Positions 16,601 through 25,894 of a DNA stretch of 64,000 nt are shown here, piece by piece (the first letter of the stretch is position 1; each line of letters begins with the position of its first letter). This stretch comes from Streptomyces durmitorensis (GTDB lineage Bacteria > Actinomycetota > Actinomycetes > Streptomycetales > Streptomycetaceae), in the NCBI RefSeq assembly GCF_023498005.1, contig NZ_CP097289.1:4030001-4094000 (forward strand), written 5' to 3'. The translations under genes were made by a program, and so were the position numbers. A model generated the notes under the pieces. The model ran no database searches and had not been told where the DNA came from. It saw only the letters and a program-made list of their open reading frames with translations.

Positions 16601-18436
16601 CTACTTCTTGGCCGGCACGGCGGGCATCCCCAGGAAGGGAAGCCTCAGCGCGCCGAACGCGCCCGCCGGTACCGCCGGGGACTTCGGCTCGACGGCGGCG
16701 AGGCGTACGTACCGCGTGCCCTGCGCGGGGCGTGTGTCCTCGGCGCCCTTGTTGGGCCAGAACGACATCGCGCGCTCGGCCTGCGCGGTGATCGTCAGAG
16801 AGGGGTTCACGCCCAGGTTCGCGGAGACCGCCGCGCCGTCGACGACCGAGATGCCGGGGTGGCCGTAGAGGCGGTGGTAGGGGTCGATGACCCCGGTGTC
16901 GGCGCTGTCGCCGATCGGGCAGCCGCCCAGGAAGTGCGCGGTCAGCGGGGTGCCCATCAGCTCGCCGACGTTCGACCCCGCGAATCCGTTGATCTCCTTG
17001 GCGAGCAGCGTCGCCGCCTCGGTCGCCTCGGGGATCTGCGTCGGGTTGGGCGCGCCGTGGCCCTGCCGTGCGGTCAGCAGGCCCTTGCCGATGCCCTTCT
17101 CCTTGCGGTACGTGGTCAGGGAGTTGTCGAGCGTCTGCATGACGAGGCCGATGATGGTCCGCTCCGACCAGTGCCAGTTGGAGAGCGAACGGACCGCGAG
17201 CCACGGATGCTTGGCGACGTTGCCGAGCCAGCCCGCGACGCGCGCCTTGCCGCCCGCGATACTGTAGGGCACCTGAAGGACCGTCAGGCCGCCCATCGCG
17301 TTGGACCTCTTGCCGTAGCGCACCGGCTCGATGTGCGTGGTGGCGTTCGGGTGGATCGACGAGGTGATCGCGACGCCCTTGGTGAAGTCGGCCTTCTCGG
17401 CGCCGTGCTGCTTGCGGTAGCGGCGGTCGGTGGTCTGCGCGCCCACCAGACCCTCGGAGTTGGTGCGGGTCAGCGCGCCGAGCCGCCCCGAGATGCGCGG
17501 CAGCATTCCGGTGTCCTTCATGCGGTGCAGGAGCGTCTGCGTGCCGTAGGTGCCCGCCGCGACGACGACCCTGCGCGCCGTGAACGTACGCCCCTTGCCC
17601 TTGCGCTTGGCGTCGGTGGGCAGGGTGGCGACGGCGTACCCGCCCCGCGAGTCCTCGGTGACGGTGACGACGGACGTCATCGGGTGGATGACGGCACCCG
17701 CCTTCTCCGCCAGGTAGAGGTAGTTCTCGTTGAGGGTGTTCTTCGCGCCGTGCCGACAGCCCGTCATGCACTCGCCGCACTCGGTGCAGGCCTTGCGCGA
17801 CGGGCCCGCGCCACCGAAGTAGGGGTCGGGAACTTCCGTGCCGGGCTTGGCCGTTGACGTACCCGAGGCGTCCTGCTTGTCGCCGAAGAAGACGCCGACC
17901 GGCGCCATGTGGAAGCTGTCGCCCACTCCCATGGCCTGGGCGGTCGCCTTCAGGTGGACGTCGGACGGCGTCGTGGTCGGGTTGAGCCGCACCCCGAGCA
18001 TGCGCTTGGCCTGCTCGTAGTAGGGGGCGAGCTCGTTCTGCCAGTCCGTGATGTCCTTCCACTGCGGGTCGTTGAAGAACGGCGCGGGGGGTACGTAGAG
18101 CGTGTTCGCGTAGTTCAGCGAACCTCCGCCGACGCCCGCCCCCGCGAGCACCATCACGTTGCCCAGCAGGTGGATGCGCTGGATGCCGTAGAGGCCGAGG
18201 GCCGGGGCCCAGAGGTAGTTCTTGAGGTCCCAGGAGTTCTTCGGGAGCGACTCACGGGTGAAGCGGCGGCCCGCTTCGAGCACCCCGACGCGGTAACCCT
18301 TCTCCGTCAGGCGCAGGGCGGAGACGGAGCCGCCGAAGCCGGACCCGACGACGATGACGTCGTAGTCGTACGACGCGTCGTCGTATCCACCCGCCTCACT
18401 GTCCGACTGTTTCTGGACAGAGCTCTCCTGTGACAT
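16601..18436 (-). CDS. GMC oxidoreductase, ChoD-like, with ferredoxin-type Cys motif
   Basis: The product is a 611-residue FAD-dependent oxidoreductase. The dinucleotide fold is VIVVGSGFGGSVSALRL near residue 28, and the C-terminal GMC segment ends with LGVNPSLTITAQAERA. An internal motif CTECGECMTGC has four closely spaced cysteines like an iron-sulphur or metal site. It resembles the M. tuberculosis ChoD (Rv3409c) subfamily, called a cholesterol oxidase, though the substrate here is unproven. It lies 49 bases downstream of an aldehyde dehydrogenase gene on the same strand, suggesting an alcohol-aldehyde-acid oxidation route. Confidence 0.9.
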   Translation of the reverse strand: MSQESSVQKQSDSEAGGYDDASYDYDVIVVGSGFGGSVSALRLTEKGYRVGVLEAGRRFTRESLPKNSWDLKNYLWAPALGLYGIQRIHLLGNVMVLAGAGVGGGSLNYANTLYVPPAPFFNDPQWKDITDWQNELAPYYEQAKRMLGVRLNPTTTPSDVHLKATAQAMGVGDSFHMAPVGVFFGDKQDASGTSTAKPGTEVPDPYFGGAGPSRKACTECGECMTGCRHGAKNTLNENYLYLAEKAGAVIHPMTSVVTVTEDSRGGYAVATLPTDAKRKGKGRTFTARRVVVAAGTYGTQTLLHRMKDTGMLPRISGRLGALTRTNSEGLVGAQTTDRRYRKQHGAEKADFTKGVAITSSIHPNATTHIEPVRYGKRSNAMGGLTVLQVPYSIAGGKARVAGWLGNVAKHPWLAVRSLSNWHWSERTIIGLVMQTLDNSLTTYRKEKGIGKGLLTARQGHGAPNPTQIPEATEAATLLAKEINGFAGSNVGELMGTPLTAHFLGGCPIGDSADTGVIDPYHRLYGHPGISVVDGAAVSANLGVNPSLTITAQAERAMSFWPNKGAEDTRPAQGTRYVRLAAVEPKSPAVPAGAFGALRLPFLGMPAVPAKK

Positions 18437-18485
18437 TGACTCTCCTCGTTGAGAACTGACCCCTAGAGAACGGCTCTTGAGATGC

Positions 18486-20102
18486 CTAGCGCAGGCGCAG
18501 CGACTTCATGACCTTCAGGCTCAGGCTCATGAACGCCGCGTACTTCTCGTCGTCCATGCCGAAGGACGGCGCGAGCGGCATGAGGCGCTGGTGCGCGACG
18601 GTCTGCGCCTCGGTGTACTTCAGGATGCCCTCGGAGCCGTGCCTGCGGCCGAGGCCCGAGTCCTTCATGCCGCCCATCGGCGACTGCACGCTGCCGTAGG
18701 CGGGCGCGAAGCCCTCGTTCACGTTGACCGTGCCGGTGCGCAGGCGCGCCGCGATCTTGCGGCCGCGGCTGCCGTCCTTCGTCCAGACCGAGGAATTCAG
18801 TCCGTACGACGTGGAGTTGGCGAGCTCGACCGCTTCGTTCTCGTCGGTGAAGCGGTAGATGGAGACGACGGGCCCGAAGGTCTCCTCGCCGCACACCGCC
18901 ATCGGGGACTCGACGCCGTCCAGGATCGTCGGCTCGAAGAAGAACGGGCCGATGTCGGGACGGGCGACGCCGCCCGCGATCAGCGTGGCGCCCTTGGCGA
19001 CCGCCTCGTCGACGTGCCGCTTGGTGGTCTCCAGCTGCCGCTCGCCGACCAGCGAGCCCATCTCCGCGCCGTACGCGAGGGACTTGCCGAGCCGCATCGC
19101 CTTCGTCCGCGCCGCGAAGCGCTCCACGAACTCGTCCGCGATCGACTCATGGACGTACAGCCGCTCGATGGAGATGCACAGTTGCCCGGCGGACGAGAAG
19201 CAGGCGCGCACGGCACCCGCCGCGGCCTTGTCGATGTCGGCGTCGTGCAGCACCAGCATGGCGTTCTTGCCGCCGAGTTCGAGCGAGACGCCGACGAGCC
19301 GGCCCGCGGCGCCCTGCGCGACCTCGCGGCCGACGCGGGTGGAGCCGGTGAAGGAGACGTAGTCGGCGTGCTTGACGATCTCGGGCCCGACGACAGGACC
19401 CTCGCCGAGGACCACCTGGAAGACCTCGGCGGGCAGCCCGGCCTCGATGATCAGGTCCCGCGCCCACAGGGCGGTCAGGCAGGTCTCCGTGTCGGGCTTC
19501 ATCACCAGCGCGTTGCCCGCGACGAGCGCGGGGAGGGCGTCGCCGATGGACAGTTCGAGGGGGTAGTTCCAGGGCGCGATCTGGCCGACCACACCGCGCG
19601 GCTGACGGTTCTCTGTGACCTTCGTGAGGGTCGGTACGACGCCGGTGTGCCGCTTGGGGTTCAGATACGCGGGGGCCTTGCGGCCGTAGTGCCGGGCGGC
19701 GACGGCGACGGCCTGCAGCTCCTCGTGCGCGTGCAGGCGCGCCTTGCCGGTCTCCAGCTGGATGAGGTCGAGGACCTCCGCCTGGCGCTGGAGCACCAGG
19801 TCGTGGAAGCGGAGCAGGATCGCGGCGCGGCGGCGGAGCGGGGTGCGCTCCCAGGCGACCTGGGCCACGCGGGCGCGCTCGAAGGCGGTGGCCACGTCCT
19901 CGGGGGTGGACTCGGGCAGGTCGGCCAGCTTCTCACCGGTGAACGGCTGGTGATTGGCGGTCCGGCCCGTGCCGATCACATCCCGGGTGAGCTGCGCGAT
20001 CAGCTCGGGAGTCACCACGTCGGCGGCGGTGCGCGCGCCTTCGGGGGCGGTGGCTATCGGGTTCGTTCCGAGGGGCGCTGCGGTGGCCTGCGAGTCCGTC
20101 AT
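18486..20102 (-). CDS. Succinate-semialdehyde dehydrogenase-type aldehyde dehydrogenase
   Basis: The product is a 538-residue NAD(P)+-dependent ALDH. The general base Glu lies in LELGGKNAMLVL, the nucleophile Cys in AGQLCISIERLY, and the cofactor loop is FTGSTRVGREV. Length and motifs match actinobacterial succinic semialdehyde dehydrogenases (GabD2 group). There is no Shine-Dalgarno before the ATG at 20102, so it may be leaderless. An 18-bp palindrome lies about 75 bases upstream. The next gene downstream, 49 bases away, is the GMC oxidase. Confidence 0.92.
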   Translation of the reverse strand: MTDSQATAAPLGTNPIATAPEGARTAADVVTPELIAQLTRDVIGTGRTANHQPFTGEKLADLPESTPEDVATAFERARVAQVAWERTPLRRRAAILLRFHDLVLQRQAEVLDLIQLETGKARLHAHEELQAVAVAARHYGRKAPAYLNPKRHTGVVPTLTKVTENRQPRGVVGQIAPWNYPLELSIGDALPALVAGNALVMKPDTETCLTALWARDLIIEAGLPAEVFQVVLGEGPVVGPEIVKHADYVSFTGSTRVGREVAQGAAGRLVGVSLELGGKNAMLVLHDADIDKAAAGAVRACFSSAGQLCISIERLYVHESIADEFVERFAARTKAMRLGKSLAYGAEMGSLVGERQLETTKRHVDEAVAKGATLIAGGVARPDIGPFFFEPTILDGVESPMAVCGEETFGPVVSIYRFTDENEAVELANSTSYGLNSSVWTKDGSRGRKIAARLRTGTVNVNEGFAPAYGSVQSPMGGMKDSGLGRRHGSEGILKYTEAQTVAHQRLMPLAPSFGMDDEKYAAFMSLSLKVMKSLRLR

Positions 20103-20175
20103 GGAGGTGAGCGTAGGCCCAGGTCAGGGATTTGGGTACCCGTCGGTAATCAGCTTTCACCGGGCGCACACACCG

Positions 20176-20193
20176 CGCCAGCGATCGCTGGCG
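20176..20193. promoter_or_regulatory. 18-bp perfect palindrome upstream of the aldehyde dehydrogenase gene
   Basis: CGCCAGCGATCGCTGGCG is fully self-complementary and lies 74 bases upstream of the dehydrogenase ATG and 84 bases from the kinase stop on the other side. It could be a repressor operator for the dehydrogenase/oxidase unit. It has no loop, which disfavours a terminator. Confidence 0.45.
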
Positions 20194-20276
20194 GTAAAGC
20201 ACCTGATCAGCGGCTTAGCCGGAGTTGATCAACGACGGGTCACCAATTCGGACTGCACTCGCGGAACAGGCCCGCG

Positions 20277-22073
20277 TCAGGGGTTCGTGATCTCCAGCTC
20301 GGCGATCGCGGTCTTGGCGACCTCACGGCCGCGCTCGACGAAGTCGCCCTTGCTCGGGTAGTCGATCGCGAGCTTGTACATGTCGCCGGACTTGGCGGTC
20401 TTGTAGTAGAAGACCTTGGCCTCGCGCGGCTTCAGGCTCTCCGAGTCCGAATCGTCGACGTAGGTGATCGTGTTCTCGGCGGACTCCCGGTCCTTGTACG
20501 ACGTCTTCGCCGTACTGCTCCGGGGAGCGGGATCCTCGGCCATGTCGGTGTCGTCGCCGTTCTCGACGCCGTCGCTGTCGCTGTACGCCTGCGCGGCCGC
20601 GGACCCCGCCATCTCGCCGGTGCTGTCCTCGGACTTCTTCGCGAGGGACAGAGTGATCGAGATGGCGGTGCTCGGGTCGGTGTACCTGACCCAGTGTTCC
20701 GTCGCGACGGTGCCGTCCGGCGCGGACTTCACATAGTCCGGCGGCGCCGCCAGCGTCGCGCCCAGCGCCTTCTCCTCGTGCTGCTTCCAGCTGTCCGCCT
20801 CGGCCGCCGCGAACGGGTTCATGACCACCAGGACGCCTGCGACCACGGCCGCCACGACCACCGCGCCGATGCCCATGAGCCCCTTGCGGCCGATGGTGAC
20901 GCCCTTGCCACCGGAGGCACCGCCCCCGCCGACCTGGACGACCCGCGTCGGCGCCACCTCCGGCGGCTTGGCCGCTTCCTCCAGGAGGGCGCGGACCTGG
21001 GCCGCGCGCGGGCGCTGGGCCGGGTCCTTCGCCAGGAGCCCGTTGATCGCCTGTGCCAGCGGGCCCGAGGCCGAAGCCGGTGCCGCGGGCGTCGCGTTCA
21101 GGACGGACTGGAGTGTCGCGGGGGTGTTGTTGCGGCGGAACGGCGAGACGCCCTCCGTCGCGGCGTAGAGGACCACGCCGAGCGACCAGAGGTCGGATGC
21201 CGGTCCCGGGCGCTGGCCGAGGACCCGCTCCGGGGCGATGAACTCGGGCGAACCGACGAAGCCGCCCGTGTCCGTCAGGTTCGTCTCGCCCTCGATCTGG
21301 GCGATGCCGAAGTCCGTGAGGATGACGCGGTCGTGCTGCCCCAGCATCACGTTGTCCGGCTTCACGTCACGGTGCAGGATGCCCGCCTGGTGGGCGGCGT
21401 CCAGGGCGCCGAGCACCTCCAGGCCGACGCGGGCCGCCTCGCGGGCGCCCAGGGTGCCCTCCTGGAGCGCGGCGCCGAGCGAGCGGCCCTGGACCAGCTC
21501 CATGACGATCCACGGCTGGCCGTCCTCGACCGCCACGTCGTGGACGTTGACCACGGCCGGGTGGTCGAGGCGGGCCGCGGCGCGCGCCTCGCGGCGCATC
21601 CGCTCGAAGACGTTGGTGCGCTCGCGCTCGGGCAGGTGGTCGGGGATGCGGGGTTCCTTGACCGCGACGTCGCGGTCCACCGTCTCGTCCTTCGCGCGCC
21701 AGACCGTGCCCATGCCGCCGTGGCCGAGCTTCGAAAGGAGGCGGTAGCGGCCCGCGATCAGGCGGCCCGCGCCCGGGTCCGGCTCGGACTGCTGGTTCGG
21801 CACCACCTGGGTGGGCTGGGCGTAGGGCGACGGGGGCGGCGTCGGCGCGGCGGGCTGCTGCGGGTGCGACAGCTGCGTGTGCGGCTGGTGCTGGTGCGGC
21901 GGCTGCTGCTGATGCGGCTGCTGGTGCGGCTGCTGGTGCGGCTGCTGCTGGGCGTACGGGTTGCCGTCCTGACCCTGCTGCCCGCCTTGCCCCGGTACGG
22001 ACGACTGCGGCGGCTGCAGTCCGAAACTGGTCGGTTCGTACGGGCCGTAGTTGGCTCCCCCGTCATTACTCAT
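20277..22073 (-). CDS. Ser/Thr protein kinase, membrane-anchored, Gln/His/Pro-rich N terminus
   Basis: The product is 598 residues. The N-terminal 100 residues are low complexity, with PHQQ repeats. The Hanks kinase domain (about 109-365) has GHGGMG, Lys139, HRD 234-236 and DFG 254-256, so it is catalytically complete. A membrane helix lies at about 400-419. The extracytoplasmic C-terminal domain ends VAKTAIAELEITNP. It is the last gene of a five-gene minus-strand kinase array. Start ATG 22073 is chosen because the upstream in-frame sequence is not protein-like. Confidence 0.93.
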   Translation of the reverse strand: MSNDGGANYGPYEPTSFGLQPPQSSVPGQGGQQGQDGNPYAQQQPHQQPHQQPHQQQPPHQHQPHTQLSHPQQPAAPTPPPSPYAQPTQVVPNQQSEPDPGAGRLIAGRYRLLSKLGHGGMGTVWRAKDETVDRDVAVKEPRIPDHLPERERTNVFERMRREARAAARLDHPAVVNVHDVAVEDGQPWIVMELVQGRSLGAALQEGTLGAREAARVGLEVLGALDAAHQAGILHRDVKPDNVMLGQHDRVILTDFGIAQIEGETNLTDTGGFVGSPEFIAPERVLGQRPGPASDLWSLGVVLYAATEGVSPFRRNNTPATLQSVLNATPAAPASASGPLAQAINGLLAKDPAQRPRAAQVRALLEEAAKPPEVAPTRVVQVGGGGASGGKGVTIGRKGLMGIGAVVVAAVVAGVLVVMNPFAAAEADSWKQHEEKALGATLAAPPDYVKSAPDGTVATEHWVRYTDPSTAISITLSLAKKSEDSTGEMAGSAAAQAYSDSDGVENGDDTDMAEDPAPRSSTAKTSYKDRESAENTITYVDDSDSESLKPREAKVFYYKTAKSGDMYKLAIDYPSKGDFVERGREVAKTAIAELEITNP

Positions 22074-22201
22074 GCCCACATCAGTACCTTGCCGAAGGCC
22101 CCCGCTTCCACTCGGGTCACCGACTTGTGACAGGGGTGATGCGCCGGGCCCGGCCTCAGCGGCGTACGGCTCCCCGCTCCAGCGGCGTACGGCTCCCCGC
22201 T

Positions 22202-23845
22202 TCAGCGGCGTACGAACGAGTCCACCGCCGTGTCGAAATACCGCCTGCCCTCCTCGGCCTTGCCGACCGGCGCCGAGACCCACACGTCGTACATCCGGCC
22301 GCCCTCCTCCCAGCACAGGTCGTACGTGTGCCGGGCACCCTCCGCCTCCGTGAAGCCGTCCCAGCTGAACTGCCACAGGGCCGCGGGCCGTCCGTTGTGC
22401 GAGGTCTCGCTGACCTCGCCGTCCCGGTAACCGGGGTTGTTCTCCGGCCCCTTGGCGGCGGAGCGGCGCTGCACGGCGAGCGGGCCGCCCGGCTCCGGGG
22501 CCGACTCCTTGATGCCGATGCGGTAGGTGCCGCCGGGGGACTTGTAGAAGGTGCGGGGCCCGTCCAGCTCGCGCGTGAAGCCCTCCGGCACGGCGAGCGT
22601 GAAGCCCCTGGGGTCCTTCGTCACGCGGTAGCCCTCGGGGGCCTCGGGCGTGGAGGGCTTCGGCGTACGGGAGCCGCGCGTGACCGTCACCGTCGGGGTC
22701 GGCGAAGGCGACGGGCTCGGCTTCCCCGTCTGCCCGGTCTGCGAACTCTGCGAGGCCGGTGTCGACGGCGTGCCGCCCTTCCCGTCGTCGTCCCTGCCCA
22801 GCAGGACGGCGGCGGACACCCCGGCCCCGGCCACCGCGGCCACCAGCGCGGCGGCGATCAGCATGGCCCTGCGCCTGCCCCGGGAAGGCCCTGCCGGGTG
22901 CGCGGGCGGACGAGTGGGCAGGTCACGGTAGGTGGGCGTGTAGCCGCCGAGCCGCCCGCCCGGCAGCGCCGAAGGCTGACCGCCGGCCCGGCCCGCCGGT
23001 GTCGACGGCATCTGCCCCGTCTCGACGTACGTCCGCAGCAGCCGCACCGCCTCCGCCGCCCCGAGCCGTCGGTCCGGGTCGCGTTCGAGGAGGCCGAGGA
23101 TGACGGGCAGCAGCGGTGCGGCGGCCGGCGGCGGGCGGATCTCGTCGAAGACGACGGCGTGCAGCACGCCGCCGATCGAGTCGCGCCGGAAGGGCGACTC
23201 GCCGGTCAGCGCGGCGACGAGCAGCGCGCCGAGCGACCAGAGGTCGGACTCGGGCCCTGTCCGCTCGCCCGACATCCGCTCGGGCGCGGTGTATTCGGGC
23301 GAGCCCACGAACGACCCGATCTCCGTGAGCGTCGTCGCCCCGCTGACCTGCGCGATCCCGAAGTCGGTGAGGACGACGCGCCCGGTCGCCTCCTCCATGA
23401 GGACGTTCGCGGGCTTGATGTCGCGGTGCAGGACCCCGGCGGCGTGCGCGACGCTCAGCGCGCCCAGCAGATCGATGCCCATCCGGGCCACCGCCCGCGC
23501 GTTCATCGGACCCGAACGCGCGATCCGCCCGGCGAGCGAACCGCCCTCGATCAACTCCATGACGATGTACGGGTGGTCGCTCTGCACGACGACGTCGTGG
23601 ACGACGATGATGTGCGGATGCCTGAGCTGCGCCGCCGCCCGCGCCTCGCGCAGGGTTCGTTCGCGCTGCTGCATCGCGTCGGATTCGGAGAGCGTGTCGT
23701 CGAGCGCCAGTTCCTTGACGGCGACCCGGCGGCCGAGGAACTGATCGGTGGCCTGCCAGACGACGCCCATGCCACCCCTGCCGAGCCGCACATCCAGGCG
23801 GTAACGGCCAGCTATGACCCGGGCGTTGTCCCCCACGCTCCCCAT
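22202..23845 (-). CDS. Ser/Thr protein kinase, membrane-anchored
   Basis: The product is about 547 residues. The kinase domain begins near residue 12 (GRYRLDVRLGRGGMGVVW) and has Lys44, HRDIKPANVL and TDFGIAQ, all intact. A Pro/Gly-rich linker follows, then a membrane helix (MLIAAALVAAVAGAGVSAAVLL). An extracytoplasmic domain of about 170 residues contains ALWQFSWDGFTEAEG, a pattern shared with its neighbours. ATG 23845 is used; GTG 23863 is an alternative. It lies 128 bases from the next kinase gene. Confidence 0.93.
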   Translation of the reverse strand: MGSVGDNARVIAGRYRLDVRLGRGGMGVVWQATDQFLGRRVAVKELALDDTLSESDAMQQRERTLREARAAAQLRHPHIIVVHDVVVQSDHPYIVMELIEGGSLAGRIARSGPMNARAVARMGIDLLGALSVAHAAGVLHRDIKPANVLMEEATGRVVLTDFGIAQVSGATTLTEIGSFVGSPEYTAPERMSGERTGPESDLWSLGALLVAALTGESPFRRDSIGGVLHAVVFDEIRPPPAAAPLLPVILGLLERDPDRRLGAAEAVRLLRTYVETGQMPSTPAGRAGGQPSALPGGRLGGYTPTYRDLPTRPPAHPAGPSRGRRRAMLIAAALVAAVAGAGVSAAVLLGRDDDGKGGTPSTPASQSSQTGQTGKPSPSPSPTPTVTVTRGSRTPKPSTPEAPEGYRVTKDPRGFTLAVPEGFTRELDGPRTFYKSPGGTYRIGIKESAPEPGGPLAVQRRSAAKGPENNPGYRDGEVSETSHNGRPAALWQFSWDGFTEAEGARHTYDLCWEEGGRMYDVWVSAPVGKAEEGRRYFDTAVDSFVRR

Positions 23846-23948
23846 GCGGCCATCATGCCCCACACGTGTGCGAACGGACCCTCCGGACCTGGGCGGCGGA
23901 CTGGTTCAGGCCGCTCGTCCCAGCCACCCCGGCCGCGGGCGAGGACAT

Positions 23949-25700
23949 TCAGCGCTCCCGCCAGCCCCGGAGTATCGCGTCGAACTGCTGGCGCGCCTTG
24001 TTCCAGTCGGCGGCGGGGGACGACATGTAAATCACGTACTCGACGCCGTCACGGCCGATATAGGACTGTGAGATGGCGCGGCGCGGGCCCGCGGTCGTGT
24101 CGTTCGCTCCCGCCGTCCAGCTGAACTCCCAGAGCGCGCCCGTCCGGTCGCGGTAGGTGTTCTGGTCGAGCTGCAGCCGCTTGTAGTCGGGCAGCTTGAC
24201 CTTCAGGTTCCTCTCCAGGTCCAGCTGGTGCGTGTAGGGGCTCTCCCACGTCGTGTTGCGGTCGATGCTGATGCGTACGAAATGCCGTCCGTGGTCAGGG
24301 GTGTAGTCGATCTGATTGCCGTCGGCCTCGCGCTCCCAGCCCTTGGGCAGCCTGAGCTTGAAGCCCTCGGCGTCCTCCACCAACGGCCAGTCCTTGGGTA
24401 TGCCGCCGACCGCCTTGCCCGGCGCTCCGTCACTGGACTGCTCCGTACGGCCGTCGTCGCCGTCCGCGTAGTACAGGTAGCCCGCGGTTCCGCCGCCAAG
24501 CAGCACGGCCGCGGCGATCACCGCGACGATCGCGGCCCGCTTGCGGCGCTTCGGGGGATGACTCGGGGACTGGGGGGACTGTTGTGACTGGTGCGACTGG
24601 TGGATGCCGTGGACGACGGTGCCGGATTGGTAGGACGCGGAGTTGGGGCCGGTGCCGTTTCCTGTCCCGCTGTTCCCGTGGACGACAGTGCCGGGTTCCG
24701 CCGAGTGGTGGCCGTACTGCGGTGTGTACTGGTGCCGGGTCTGCGCTGGGGGCTGGGGCTGCGGCTGTTGCGGCTGCTGTGGCTGTTGTTGTTGCTGCTG
24801 CTGGGACGTGGAGTGGATCTGCGTCGGCACATACGCCTGCCCCCCGCTCGGCTGTCGTCCCTCCGCCGCCTCGGCGAGCATCAGCTCGGCCTCTTCCGCG
24901 GTCGGCCGCGTGTCCGGGTCCTTGCGGAGGAGCGCGCTGATCACAGGGGCGAGCACCCCCGCGTACTCGGGCGGTGCGGGCTCCTCCGTGACCACGGCCT
25001 GCATGGTGCCCAGCGGGGACGTGCGCCGGAACGGGGAGTTCCCCTCGACCGCCGTGTACAGCGTGGCGCCGAGCGCCCACAGGTCGGACGCGGGGCCCGG
25101 GTTGGCGCCGCTGACCCGCTCGGGCGCCAGATAGTCGACGGAGCCGACGACCTCGCCGGTCCGCGTGATCGTCGAGTCCCCCTCGATCGCGGCGATCCCG
25201 AAGTCGGTGAGCAGAATGCGCCGGTCGTTCGACAGGAGTACGTTGCCGGGCTTGACGTCACGGTGCAGGACCCCGGCCGCGTGCGCCGCGCGCAGGGCCT
25301 TCAGGGTCCACAGGCCGATGCGGGCGGCCTCGGCGGGCTCGATGCGGCCCTGTTCCTTGACGGCGTCCGCGAGCGACCGGCCCTCGACCAGCTCCATCAC
25401 GATCCAGGGCCGGTCGTCGTACTCGAGGACGTCGTGGACGGTGACGACCGCGGGGTGGTTGATCCGGGCCGCGGCCCGCGCCTCCGCGTGCGTACGGGCG
25501 AAAAGGACCGCGCGGTCGGCCTCCTGCACGAACTGCGCGGCCGTCAGCTCCTTGACGGCGACGACCCGGTGCAGCACCTCGTCCCGCGCGCGCCACACCC
25601 GTCCCATGCCACCGCGCCCGATGGACTCTCCGAGCCGGTAGCGGCCCGCGAGGAGCAGGTCCTGCATCTGATTCACGATCCCCCGCAATGGTTCTGACAT
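23949..25700 (-). CDS. Ser/Thr protein kinase, membrane-anchored
   Basis: The product is 583 residues. The kinase domain (from about 20) has IGRGGMG, Lys50, HRDVKPGNVL and TDFGIAAIEG. It is followed by a Gln/Pro-rich linker with a polyglutamine-like stretch and a basic cluster (KRRKRAA). A membrane helix and an extracytoplasmic domain containing ALWEFSWTAGAND complete it. The sequence lacks recognisable PASTA repeats, so it is not a PknB orthologue. It is the third member of the array. Confidence 0.93.
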   Translation of the reverse strand: MSEPLRGIVNQMQDLLLAGRYRLGESIGRGGMGRVWRARDEVLHRVVAVKELTAAQFVQEADRAVLFARTHAEARAAARINHPAVVTVHDVLEYDDRPWIVMELVEGRSLADAVKEQGRIEPAEAARIGLWTLKALRAAHAAGVLHRDVKPGNVLLSNDRRILLTDFGIAAIEGDSTITRTGEVVGSVDYLAPERVSGANPGPASDLWALGATLYTAVEGNSPFRRTSPLGTMQAVVTEEPAPPEYAGVLAPVISALLRKDPDTRPTAEEAELMLAEAAEGRQPSGGQAYVPTQIHSTSQQQQQQQPQQPQQPQPQPPAQTRHQYTPQYGHHSAEPGTVVHGNSGTGNGTGPNSASYQSGTVVHGIHQSHQSQQSPQSPSHPPKRRKRAAIVAVIAAAVLLGGGTAGYLYYADGDDGRTEQSSDGAPGKAVGGIPKDWPLVEDAEGFKLRLPKGWEREADGNQIDYTPDHGRHFVRISIDRNTTWESPYTHQLDLERNLKVKLPDYKRLQLDQNTYRDRTGALWEFSWTAGANDTTAGPRRAISQSYIGRDGVEYVIYMSSPAADWNKARQQFDAILRGWRER

Positions 25701-25894
25701 GGCCCAGGTTAGGGAGCCGGTGGCGTGCGGGGAACCTCCGGGGGTGCTCGGAGACCTCACTGTGACGCGTGACGCAACGACACCGAACCGCTCCCGCGGC
25801 CGAGAAGCTCCGCGAAACGTCGATCAGGAACAGTCAAATACCGTGCCCGACGCATCACATGATGACTGATGAGGACTGGAAACCGGTCAACAGC

